9,786 nt of DNA from Alphaproteobacteria bacterium (GCA_017540065.1 JAFYBU010000079.1:1-9786); one strand, 5' to 3'; shown: positions 1-7,452, numbered from the stretch's first letter. Notes: a model not told the origin generated them from the letters alone. Numbers and translations: made by a program.

Positions 1-486
1 AAAAGGAACGGTTAAAACAGTTCCCATAGAACCCGTCAAATAGATCAACGACAAACACACTACAAATGCAATAAAAAATTGCCAAAAAAGTTTTTGACGA
101 GCCGAAATGCCATCACTGGAATGACGCGTTAATTTTGTATAATCATCCACGAAACCCGTTAAGCCCATTCCCAGAAAGGCAAACAACAAAACCCAAATAT
201 AAGGATTTGCCAAATTGGTCCATAAAAGAGTCGCAAGTGTTCCCGTGATCAAAATCATCAATCCCCCCAAAGTAGGTGTCCCCTTTTTGGACAAATGTGT
301 TTCGGGACCGCAAGAGCGAATCGGTTGTTCTGCCTGTTTAGATTTTAACCAACGAATCAAATGAGGCATAAAAATCAACGTCAAAATAAAAGCAGTCAAT
401 AATGCAGCCCCTGTTCTGAAAGTCAAATACCGAAACAGATTCAAAAATCCAAAAGAATCCTTAAAAAACGACAACCAATAAAGCAT
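1..486 (-). CDS. mraY: Phospho-N-acetylmuramoyl-pentapeptide-transferase MraY (N-terminal part, cut by window edge)
   Basis: MraY is an integral inner-membrane enzyme. It transfers phospho-MurNAc-pentapeptide from UDP onto undecaprenyl phosphate to make lipid I. This gene is not closed in the window; I translated 162 codons from the ATG at 486-484 to base 1. The protein opens MLYWLSFF and soon reaches YLTFRTGAALLTA, as MraY proteins do. It then shows GPETHLSKKGTPTLGGLMI (residues 60-78), the conserved cytoplasmic loop, and GFVDDYTK (111-118), whose Asp114-Asp115 pair matches the Mg-binding aspartates of the family. Hydrophobic helices lie near residues 23-44, 74-90, 96-113 and 133-151. The start lies one base after the murE-murF stop, with an AGGA eight bases upstream inside that gene, so translational coupling is likely. 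The rest of the protein, roughly the second half, is outside the window. The identification is very secure. Confidence 0.97.
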   Translation of the reverse strand, partial: MLYWLSFFKDSFGFLNLFRYLTFRTGAALLTAFILTLIFMPHLIRWLKSKQAEQPIRSCGPETHLSKKGTPTLGGLMILITGTLATLLWTNLANPYIWVLLFAFLGMGLTGFVDDYTKLTRHSSDGISARQKLFWQFFIAFVVCLSLIYLTGSMGTVLTVPF

Positions 487-487
487 C

Positions 488-3271
488 TCACATTCCTTTC
501 ATCATTTCAACTAAACGCCAAAGCCCCGTTCCGTGTGAGGATTTTACCAAAACGACATCCCCTTCTTGAACGAAGTTTTTCAACCGCTCTTGTGCTTTTT
601 CGGGTGTTTCTGCCCCGAAAAAGTCAATTCCTTGAGGAAGATTTGATTGCATTTTTTGCATCAAAGGTCCCACCGCAAAAACAGCTTGAATATTATTTTG
701 TGCCAAAACGGGAATCAAGTCAAGATGATTTTTAAGGGCATCTTCCCCCAATTCCAACATATCCCCCAAAATCGCAATTTTACGCCCCGGATATAGCCCC
801 AACATTTTAATGGCCGCTTGCATAGAACCGGGGTTGGCATTATACGCATCATCAATCAAGGTAATTTTTTTGCCTGCAAAAACTATTTTTTGGGCTTTAC
901 CACGACCCGCCATCGGCATCAATTCACAAAGCGTTTGTTTTGCCTGCAAGACACTGGCCCCGATAGCGTCCACAACGGCCAAGACACCCAAAGCATCCAC
1001 TGCATAATGTTCCCCAATAAAGTTCATTTCAAAGGTCGTTTCTTCCCCGAATAAATTGGCAGTAATTTGTTGTTTTCCATCATGAACAAAAAGGTCTTTT
1101 AATTGACAATCAGCCTTTTTATTTTTACCAAATTTTACGATTCGACGAATTTTGGATTCCACCGCTTTATCCGCCAATATACCTGCGCATTCGGTATCAG
1201 CATTCAAAACAGCCGTTCCTGATTTATCCTGAAAATCAAAAATATGTGTCTTTTCGGTGGCAGTTACTTCTGATGTTTTGAAAAATTCCCGATGTGCCGG
1301 CAAAATACTGGTAATAATGCTGACTTCAGGACGAACAAAATCAGATAGTTCCGTCATTTCTCCCACATGACTGATTCCCATTTCAATCACGGCATATTGA
1401 GTGTTAGCCGGCATATTCGCCAATGTATAAGGTACCCCCAAATTACTGTTCAAATTCGCCCGTGTAATATAAGTTTTTCCCTGAGCTGATAAACAGGCAC
1501 CTAACATTTCCTTAACGGTTGTTTTACCCGAACTGCCCGTCACACCAATCACTTGAGCAGTCGTCCGCATTCTGGCAAAACGAGCCAACGCTGACAATGC
1601 TTCGTTCGTATCTAACACAACAATTTGCTTTTCCTGGGGAATATTCGGTAAAGGATGATTTACAATACAGGCAATCGCCCCAGCTTCCACAGCCCCTTTC
1701 ACAAAGTCATGCCCATCACGAGCTCCCCCTGTCAAAGCAACAAACAAATCCCCCGTTTTAACTTCTTTGGAATTAAATGTGACACCATAAGCGTTGATAT
1801 AATCAGCCACATCCACACCCAGTGCCATTTGTAATTCTGACGCTGACCACAACGGCTTTTCGGACAAAGATTTCAAAATCAATTGCACTTCAATTCTATC
1901 GCTGAAAGGATAATCCACCGCCCCGATTTTTTGACCTGATTCATGACCTTTACCGGCCAACACCAAAACATCTCCTTTTTCTGCAGAAACTATTGCATGG
2001 CGAATAGCTTCAGCACGCGTTTTTTCTTCTATTCCCTTTGGACAGGCCGCCATAATTTCAGAACGAATAGTCGCTGGATTTTCCGAACGCGGATTATCAT
2101 CCGTCACATAAACAACATCAGCCAAACGATCCGCAATTTCCCCCATTTGCGGACGTTTTCCTTTATCACGATCCCCACCGCATCCGAATAAACACATCAA
2201 CCGATTTTTCGTATGAAGGCGCAAAGATTTCAAAACGTGTTCTAATCCATCCGGCGTATGAGCATAATCCACAAAAACTAAAGCACCTTTGGGTGTTTTT
2301 CCCATTAATTCCAAACGACCAGCCGGCGCTTTCAGATTGGGAAGAACCTTTAATAATTTTTCCCATTTTTCTCCCAAAGCATGACAAAGCCCCATAGCCG
2401 CCATCAAATTCATCCCTTGAAAATCACCAAAGACGGGCACTTCAACCGTTTCTTTTTTGCCTTCTATTTCAAAAGCAATTTTTTGCCCATTTTCAGTCGG
2501 ATCTTGTTGTATTAAACGTAAAGTTTCCCCTTTGAAACCATAAGAAATAACCTGCTCACCACGACTTTCCGCCATTTTTTTCAAAGCGTCATATTCCGGA
2601 ATATCCGCATTCAAAACAGCCGTATTGCCGGCACCCAAAATTTCGGAAAATAAATTTTGTTTCGCCGAAAAATAATTTTCAAAAGTTTTATGATAATCCA
2701 AATGATCGCGTGTCAAATTGGTAAAAGCACCCGCCACAAAAGTATGCCCCACCAAACGTCCTTGATCCAGGCCGTGACTGGATGCTTCCATTGCCACCAC
2801 TTGTACCCCCTGTTTTTGTAATTCGGATAAAGTTTGTGCCAATTCCTTTGGAGGTAAAGTTGTCATGGCCCCATCAACATGACCGTTTGCCCCGTCAATA
2901 CCGATTGTTCCCAAACTGACCGTTTTTGTCCCACAGGCATTCAGTAATTGTTGCACAAAATAAACCGTGGAAGTTTTTCCGTTTGTTCCCGTTACCGTTA
3001 CTTTTTTCAGTTTTTTTGAAGGCCATAAAAGACTGCATGCCAACGCCAATTCCCGACGCACATCCTTTACCACACGCACAGGAATATCTGCCGAAACAGC
3101 ATGATCTGCCACAATGGCCGACGCCCCCCGTTCAATTGCAACAGGAATAAAATCGGCACCATCCACCTTTGTTCCTTTAATGGCAAAAAAGGCACACCCT
3201 TGTGTCACTTTATCCGTACATTCGGTTACATCTTTAATTTTATTTTCTTTTAACCAATTTTCCAGTTCCAT
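488..3271 (-). CDS. murE-murF: Fused MurE-MurF: meso-diaminopimelate ligase and D-alanyl-D-alanine ligase in one chain
   Basis: One 927-residue open frame holds two complete Mur ligases. The MurE part (about 1-470) would add meso-diaminopimelate to UDP-MurNAc-L-Ala-D-Glu. It has the P-loop TGTNGKTS (94-101), MEASSHGL (161-168), TNLTRDHLDYH (184-194), Lys204 near the expected carbamylated lysine, DDNPR (391-395), which is the signature of meso-DAP rather than lysine enzymes, and KGHE (441-444). The MurF part (about 472-927) would add D-Ala-D-Ala. It has GVTGSSGKTT (576-585), NLNSNLGVP (607-615), DDAYNANPGSM (807-817), GDMLELG (836-842) and KSSHGTG (910-916). Lengths of about 470 and 455 match the separate family members, so neither half is truncated. 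The linker is only a few residues, around SEKPLWSASEL. The start is the ATG with AGGA seven bases upstream, two bases after the ftsI stop. Both activities are cytoplasmic. Function is secure from motifs; activity of both halves is inferred. Confidence 0.96.
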   Translation of the reverse strand: MELENWLKENKIKDVTECTDKVTQGCAFFAIKGTKVDGADFIPVAIERGASAIVADHAVSADIPVRVVKDVRRELALACSLLWPSKKLKKVTVTGTNGKTSTVYFVQQLLNACGTKTVSLGTIGIDGANGHVDGAMTTLPPKELAQTLSELQKQGVQVVAMEASSHGLDQGRLVGHTFVAGAFTNLTRDHLDYHKTFENYFSAKQNLFSEILGAGNTAVLNADIPEYDALKKMAESRGEQVISYGFKGETLRLIQQDPTENGQKIAFEIEGKKETVEVPVFGDFQGMNLMAAMGLCHALGEKWEKLLKVLPNLKAPAGRLELMGKTPKGALVFVDYAHTPDGLEHVLKSLRLHTKNRLMCLFGCGGDRDKGKRPQMGEIADRLADVVYVTDDNPRSENPATIRSEIMAACPKGIEEKTRAEAIRHAIVSAEKGDVLVLAGKGHESGQKIGAVDYPFSDRIEVQLILKSLSEKPLWSASELQMALGVDVADYINAYGVTFNSKEVKTGDLFVALTGGARDGHDFVKGAVEAGAIACIVNHPLPNIPQEKQIVVLDTNEALSALARFARMRTTAQVIGVTGSSGKTTVKEMLGACLSAQGKTYITRANLNSNLGVPYTLANMPANTQYAVIEMGISHVGEMTELSDFVRPEVSIITSILPAHREFFKTSEVTATEKTHIFDFQDKSGTAVLNADTECAGILADKAVESKIRRIVKFGKNKKADCQLKDLFVHDGKQQITANLFGEETTFEMNFIGEHYAVDALGVLAVVDAIGASVLQAKQTLCELMPMAGRGKAQKIVFAGKKITLIDDAYNANPGSMQAAIKMLGLYPGRKIAILGDMLELGEDALKNHLDLIPVLAQNNIQAVFAVGPLMQKMQSNLPQGIDFFGAETPEKAQERLKNFVQEGDVVLVKSSHGTGLWRLVEMMKGM

Positions 3272-3273
3272 CT

Positions 3274-5013
3274 TTACTTCCTTTTCTTATGTGCCAAACT
3301 GCGTTCAAAGGCCTTTTCGATATAAGCAGGTTGTTTCCAATCTTCAACAGGTGCAACCCCCAAATAAGGTGCAATTTCTCCGATAATGTTTACCCCAACG
3401 GCCTTTGCATTCCATCCTGCCGCATTAAAACCGAATGTTTCTTTGATTCCTTTCGGATCCGTCATGGAAACCATCACAATGTATTTCGGATCGTTCATTG
3501 GGAAAGCCCCAACAAAAGTAGTCCGCAAACGTTTTTCAACATATTTGCCATTGATAATCAGGTTGGCAGACCCTGTCTTTCCCCCCACGGCGTAAGTTTT
3601 AATCGGGCTTTTATCGGAAAGTTCATAATTCACAACCGCCCACATCATGTGACGCATCTTTTCGGAAGTCGCTTCAGAAATAACACGTGTTTCGGCCTTA
3701 CCTTCATTTCCCCCTTTGATAAACGTTGGTGTATGATATAATCCCCCGTTTGCTAAGGCCGCTACTCCTGCAATCAAATGAAGCGGTGTTACAGAAATTC
3801 CATACCCGTAAGAAATGGTCGCAGATTCCATTTCCGCCCACGGTTCTTTTTTCAAGTATTGCGTTGTTCCCCGTTCTGGTAAAGGAATCGGTAATTTATC
3901 ATAAAAGCCGAATTGTCCCAAAAATTCTTTTTGTTTTTGCCAACCAATCTTCAAACCGATTTGTGCTGATCCGATATTCGAAGAATGAATTAAAATTTCC
4001 GGCACCATCAAAGGTCGGTTTTGTCCCCGATAATCCGTAATGGATTTTTTCCCGATTTTCCACGGTTTGGACGTATCAAAGATATCATTAACGGTTATTG
4101 TTTTACTTTCCAAACCCAGCGCCGTATTAAAAAGTTTGAAAACTGACCCGAATTCATAAGTTCCCAAAGTGGCCTGATTAAAACGTTCTTTACCAGCTTT
4201 TCCCGCAGGAACATTCGGATCATAATCAGGCAAAGAAACAGAAGCCAAAATTTCCCCGGTTTTAATATCCATCACCAATGCCAAACCGCCTTCTGCCTGG
4301 AATTTTTCCACCCCTTTGGACAAGGCTTCTCGTGTCATTTCCTGAACAGAAACATCAATAGAAAGTTGCACATCTTTATCCATCAATTCTGTGTCATAAG
4401 CCTTTTCAATACCTGCAATACCAATATTGTCAATATCCACACCACCCAACAAGTGAGCAACCAAACTGCCTTGCGGATAAACCCGTTTTTCCCCCTTTGT
4501 TTCAGACAAGAAATAATACCCCAAGCAATTTACCGCTGATCTTTCTTTCGGCGTCAAATTACGTTTGATGTATTTAAATCCCGCATTAGAAGTGATCTTA
4601 TTGTAAATAGTTTCGGTATCAATATCGGGTAAGGCAGAATGAATTTTTTGAGCCACTTCTTGCGGATCATCCTTGACCAAAGAAGGATCCACGGATAAAT
4701 CAACCGTAGGTAAACTGGTTGCCAAAATAATCCCGTTTCTGTCCATAATATTACGGCGTGACAGGGCATAATTCGTTTGTGTCCCGCCCACTTTGAAAGA
4801 TCGGGCTTCATAGTTCATGACCGTTAAATAAAACAATCGTCCGATGATAATGGCATAAAACACCATAAAACAACAAGCCATAAAATTCATACGCCCGGAA
4901 GCAATATTCAATTGACGTTTGGTGGTCATATCCAAATAACGCAATTTATCTTTTTTTTGAAGGGGAACTTCTTGACAAGGAAAATAAAAAGGATCGGGTT
5001 GTTTTTTAAACAT
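3274..5013 (-). CDS. ftsI: Peptidoglycan D,D-transpeptidase FtsI (class B PBP3)
   Basis: FtsI is the septum-specific penicillin-binding protein that cross-links peptidoglycan during division, working with FtsW and the FtsQLB complex. The 579-residue protein is close to the usual length (E. coli about 588). A cytoplasmic N-terminus is followed by one membrane anchor at about residues 43-66. The pedestal domain follows, with SRRNIMDRNGIILA (85-98) and GIAGIEKAYD (198-207). The transpeptidase domain has all three catalytic motifs: SVFK (290-293, nucleophile Ser290), SSN (344-346) and KTG (479-481). No catalytic residue is missing. The SxxK context is GSVFK rather than the commoner GSTFK, which is conservative. 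The ATG overlaps the last 8 bases of ftsL and has a strong AGGGGG a few bases upstream, so expression is coupled to ftsL. The stop lies two bases before murE-murF. Confidence 0.97.
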   Translation of the reverse strand: MFKKQPDPFYFPCQEVPLQKKDKLRYLDMTTKRQLNIASGRMNFMACCFMVFYAIIIGRLFYLTVMNYEARSFKVGGTQTNYALSRRNIMDRNGIILATSLPTVDLSVDPSLVKDDPQEVAQKIHSALPDIDTETIYNKITSNAGFKYIKRNLTPKERSAVNCLGYYFLSETKGEKRVYPQGSLVAHLLGGVDIDNIGIAGIEKAYDTELMDKDVQLSIDVSVQEMTREALSKGVEKFQAEGGLALVMDIKTGEILASVSLPDYDPNVPAGKAGKERFNQATLGTYEFGSVFKLFNTALGLESKTITVNDIFDTSKPWKIGKKSITDYRGQNRPLMVPEILIHSSNIGSAQIGLKIGWQKQKEFLGQFGFYDKLPIPLPERGTTQYLKKEPWAEMESATISYGYGISVTPLHLIAGVAALANGGLYHTPTFIKGGNEGKAETRVISEATSEKMRHMMWAVVNYELSDKSPIKTYAVGGKTGSANLIINGKYVEKRLRTTFVGAFPMNDPKYIVMVSMTDPKGIKETFGFNAAGWNAKAVGVNIIGEIAPYLGVAPVEDWKQPAYIEKAFERSLAHKKRK

Positions 5014-5326
5014 CTGTTTCCCCCTTTTTCGTTTCTTCTTCAGACGAAACAGGTCTATCTTCCAATTCTTCAGGTTGCACGATTTGTTTTGCCTGCAACG
5101 GCCTTAGTTCAGTTTCTTTTATCAACAATCGCAAATGTTGAGGATCGGTCAAAACAGCCCAATCCGCCTTTAATAAATGCAATTCACGGCGATCATTAAC
5201 AATTTGACGACGCAAATGTGCCAATTCCTTTTCTTTGTCTAAAACATGGTATTTCAACAAAAACATACACACACCGGAAACAACAGCGACACCCAAACAC
5301 ATAAAATTAAAAGTACTTTGTTTCAC
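5006..5326 (-). CDS. ftsL: Cell division protein FtsL
   Basis: FtsL is a small bitopic membrane protein. With FtsB and FtsQ it relays the activation signal to FtsWI at the septum. The 106-residue product has a very short cytoplasmic N-terminus, one membrane segment at about residues 6-26, then a heptad-like charged region (about 28-56) predicted to form the coiled coil, and the WAVLTDPQHLRLL block (56-68) typical of FtsL. The tail (about 84-106) is acidic and probably disordered. Primary sequence is poorly conserved in this family, so the call rests on size, topology and position between rsmH and ftsI. The start is GTG, not ATG: it shares a GTGA overlap with the rsmH stop and has GGAG eight bases upstream. 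The gene ends 8 bases inside ftsI. Confidence 0.9.
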   Translation of the reverse strand: MKQSTFNFMCLGVAVVSGVCMFLLKYHVLDKEKELAHLRRQIVNDRRELHLLKADWAVLTDPQHLRLLIKETELRPLQAKQIVQPEELEDRPVSSEEETKKGETDV

Positions 5327-6240
5327 GATACATTCTCCGTTCTAATTGCCCAACGAAGTTTCGACGAATGCGATCTGGGATTTTTCTTAAGTTCTTTATC
5401 ATCTGCAACAATCGGCTTTTTATCCGGCACAATGAATGCACCGTCCTCGCAGGATTGCTTTTGAAGAGCATACTTGTTTTGATGTGTTGTTTTTCCTGAA
5501 TTTTGTTTCAAAAATTCTTTCACGATTCTGTCTTCTAACGAATGAAAAGAAACAACAACCAAACGTCCGCCGGCTTTTAAAATTTGGGAACTGGCCGATA
5601 ACGCCCGTTCCAATTCACCCAATTCATCATTGACAGCAATTCGAAGTGCCTGAAAAGAACGCATAGCACTGTCAGAGCCGTCTTTCGGACGAGGCATAAC
5701 TGAATGAATCACTTCTGCCAATTGTAAAGTTGTGTATAGAGGACGCGCATTTGTAATAGCTCGTGCAATTTTTCGTGAAGCCTTTTCTTCCCCGTAACGA
5801 TACAGAATATCTGCCAATTTTTCTTCGGGCCAATTATTGATAATATCTGCTGCCGAAATACCTTGTCCGCTCATCCGCATATCTAAAGGTCCGTCAAACC
5901 GAAAAGAAAAACCTCTTTCCGGATCATCAATTTGCATGGAAGAAACCCCTATATCCAACACAAAGCCATCCACCGGTTCTTTGATATATTTTGAAACCTC
6001 CCCAAAACAATCTTGAATAAAAACAAACCTGTCCTTAAATTCATCTTGAAACTGACGCACGGTTGGCAAAACCGTTGCATCCCGATCAAAAGCAATAACT
6101 TTCGTGGCGGGATTGGCGTCCAAAATCGCACGCGTATATCCCCCGGCCCCAAAAGTACCGTCCACAAAAACACCCCCTTGTTCAGGGGACAAACAGCAAA
6201 TGACAGGCTCTAACAGAACCGGAATATGCTTTTGAGTCAT
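5323..6240 (-). CDS. rsmH: 16S rRNA (cytosine-1402-N4)-methyltransferase RsmH (MraW)
   Basis: RsmH uses S-adenosylmethionine to methylate N4 of C1402 in the decoding centre of 16S rRNA. It is a standard member of dcw clusters. The chosen start gives 305 residues (E. coli 313) beginning MTQKHIPVLLEPV, the usual RsmH opening. The SAM-binding glycine loop is VDGTFGAGGYTRAIL (26-40), the acidic residue after strand 2 lies in FDRD (51-54), and LDIGVSSMQID (95-105), MRMSGQG (121-127) and VVSFHSLEDRIVKEF (229-243) are family signatures. The C-terminal RSHSSKLRWAIR (289-300) is also typical. The frame extends upstream to a TTG at 6294, but those 18 extra residues do not fit the family. The ATG at 6240 has AAGGA six bases before it and lies just downstream of a promoter. 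It is the first gene of the cluster here; no mraZ precedes it. Confidence 0.97.
   Translation of the reverse strand: MTQKHIPVLLEPVICCLSPEQGGVFVDGTFGAGGYTRAILDANPATKVIAFDRDATVLPTVRQFQDEFKDRFVFIQDCFGEVSKYIKEPVDGFVLDIGVSSMQIDDPERGFSFRFDGPLDMRMSGQGISAADIINNWPEEKLADILYRYGEEKASRKIARAITNARPLYTTLQLAEVIHSVMPRPKDGSDSAMRSFQALRIAVNDELGELERALSASSQILKAGGRLVVVSFHSLEDRIVKEFLKQNSGKTTHQNKYALQKQSCEDGAFIVPDKKPIVADDKELKKNPRSHSSKLRWAIRTENVS
5324..5338 (-). promoter_or_regulatory. Shine-Dalgarno GGAG and GTG start of ftsL inside the end of rsmH
   Basis: Read on the minus strand, GGAG (5338-5335) is followed by eight bases and then GTG (5326-5324). The GTG overlaps the rsmH TGA as GTGA. This supports GTG as the real ftsL start and implies termination-reinitiation coupling between the two genes. 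Confidence 0.75.
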
Positions 6241-6264
6241 TTCATATCCTTTTTCTTTACGGGC

Positions 6265-6294
6265 AGTATAGCCCAATTCTTGCCAAAATAGCAA
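6265..6294 (-). promoter_or_regulatory. Sigma70-like promoter of the rsmH-ftsL-ftsI-murEF-mraY operon
   Basis: On the minus strand TTGCTA (6294-6289, 4 of 6 to the -35 consensus) is followed by an 18-base spacer and TATACT (6270-6265, 5 of 6 to the -10 consensus). The predicted start near 6258 leaves a leader of roughly 18 bases containing AAGGA before the rsmH ATG. The -10 box is flanked by GGGC and GCCC (6261-6274), a small inverted repeat that could hold a protein-binding site or be chance. Read by eye, without experimental support. Confidence 0.6.
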
Positions 6295-6321
6295 GGGCTT
6301 TTTGATTTTTTTTAAGGTTTT

Positions 6322-7434
6322 TCACCTTGCGTGTTTTGTCCGTGTTTTTGGGGATGCGGCATTCCCCTTTTTGGGAACGTTGAAACGGGAAAGTGTGCGA
6401 CGAAGACTTTTGGGGGGATTACTGTTTTTCACAGGAACAGCCTTAGTCGGTCGAACAACCGGTTTTTTTTGAGATTCAGCCAACAACAATGAAACTTTTT
6501 CTACCTTTGAAATCGGATGCAATCTGCTCCATTCGCATTCTTTTTTCAAACATTCCCTGACGAAACCCAAAAATCTTTCAGTTTTCAATTTTTCAAAATT
6601 TATGCCCGGAGAAGAACAAAATTTTTCATAAGAACGAGCTTCATCGGCATCTAATTTAGCAACAATTGATGCCGTTATTAACCCCTGTTTCAAAGCATCC
6701 CGTCTGGGATCCTTTACGGTGCATTCCGTCCGCATTAAATCAAGCCTGCCAGATTGAACTGCAGCAAAAAATTTCGGATGTTTTTTCTTATAATTTACTC
6801 TTCCGCAATTGTGAACCAAATCGATAACAACCCATTGAGTTGCCGGGGGCAATTTGAACAAATTTGGATGACATGCCAATGCTTCATTTACAGCACTTAA
6901 TGTTGCATTATAGGAAGCTTTTTTTACCGTAGAAGCAGGAGATAAATAAAAAACGCCGGTCCAATTTTTTGCACAGGAAGAAGGCAAATCAGCCCCTTTT
7001 ATATCCTTAACATCTTTAACTGTTACAAATTCAACATTTTTCAGCATCGAAAATTTTTTCAAATTGGCTACTTTTTGATTCTTCCAATCTGCATCAGCTA
7101 TACGTCGCAACATATCTGTATTACGAAAAGAAAAAGCACTTTTAGGGGTAATTTTTAAGATTGTCCAAGAATCATTGGCGTGGTATTTCAAACGAACACC
7201 GCAAGCTGTTGCCGCCATTCCCACATCATTATAAACCAACGGTGTATCTCCTTCAACAATTTTGCAAAAAGGAAGATAACTGCTCCGTAAACTTTCTGTG
7301 GATACTGATTGCGTTATGGGTGCGGGGGAAGGCGCTCCTTCTGCGCTCTTAGGCAAGCTGGCAGAAGCGCTTCCTAAAGCAAAAACTGCCAATATTGAAC
7401 GAACTGTTCTGTTTTTCTTCAGCCAGGAAAACAT
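6322..7434 (-). CDS. Secreted protein with divergent T4-lysozyme-like (GH24) features
   Basis: I do not recognise a named gene. The 370-residue product starts with a signal peptide: KKNR, then a hydrophobic stretch at about 11-24, with a likely cut after GSASA near residue 26. After it comes VEGDTPLVYNDVGMAATACG (60-79). Glu61, Asp70 and Thr76 have the same spacing as the catalytic Glu11, Asp20 and Thr26 of T4 lysozyme, and Gly62 and Tyr68 also align. WVVIDLVHNCG (201-211) fits the T4-family helix ending in (N)xG, and HPKFFAAVQSGR plus RRDALKQGLI (219-252) resemble the rest of the C-terminal lobe. The segment between the lobes is about 55 residues longer than in T4. There are nine cysteines in the exported part, and residues 322-370 form a Lys/Arg/Pro-rich tail. 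It could be a periplasmic muramidase or a non-catalytic relative that binds peptidoglycan. It follows ndk by 18 bases and precedes the cell-wall cluster. The existence of the gene is fairly secure; the family assignment is inference. Confidence 0.72.
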   Translation of the reverse strand: MFSWLKKNRTVRSILAVFALGSASASLPKSAEGAPSPAPITQSVSTESLRSSYLPFCKIVEGDTPLVYNDVGMAATACGVRLKYHANDSWTILKITPKSAFSFRNTDMLRRIADADWKNQKVANLKKFSMLKNVEFVTVKDVKDIKGADLPSSCAKNWTGVFYLSPASTVKKASYNATLSAVNEALACHPNLFKLPPATQWVVIDLVHNCGRVNYKKKHPKFFAAVQSGRLDLMRTECTVKDPRRDALKQGLITASIVAKLDADEARSYEKFCSSPGINFEKLKTERFLGFVRECLKKECEWSRLHPISKVEKVSLLLAESQKKPVVRPTKAVPVKNSNPPKSLRRTLSRFNVPKKGNAASPKTRTKHAR

Positions 7435-7436
7435 CG

Positions 7437-7451
7437 CCCCCCCTTTTTTTT
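7437..7451 (-). promoter_or_regulatory. Homopolymer ribosome-binding site: A8 then G7 just before the lysozyme-like gene
   Basis: Read on the minus strand, the 18-base gap after the ndk stop is a T, eight A, seven G, C and G, then ATG. The G-run is the only Shine-Dalgarno-like element. Such tracts are prone to slippage, so its length could vary between cells and tune translation of the downstream gene. Variation itself cannot be seen from one sequence. Confidence 0.6.
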
Positions 7452-7452
7452 A

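Noticed and set aside
3289..3741. Plus-strand open frame of 150 codons antisense to ftsI
   Set aside because: It lies wholly inside ftsI on the other strand, has no recognisable domain and reads like the complement of a conserved gene. Other antisense frames inside murE-murF, rsmH, rdgB and lepA were dropped for the same reason.
6241..6294. Upstream TTG start extending RsmH by 18 residues
   Set aside because: The extra residues are absent from RsmH proteins and the region carries the promoter. The ATG at 6240 has a good ribosome site.
6291..6330. Inverted repeats between the lysozyme-like gene and rsmH (GCAAGG/CCTTGC and AAGGT/ACCTT) as a terminator
   Set aside because: On the minus-strand transcript the short hairpin is followed by A's, not U's. 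On the plus strand the T-run precedes the stem. Neither orientation makes an intrinsic terminator.
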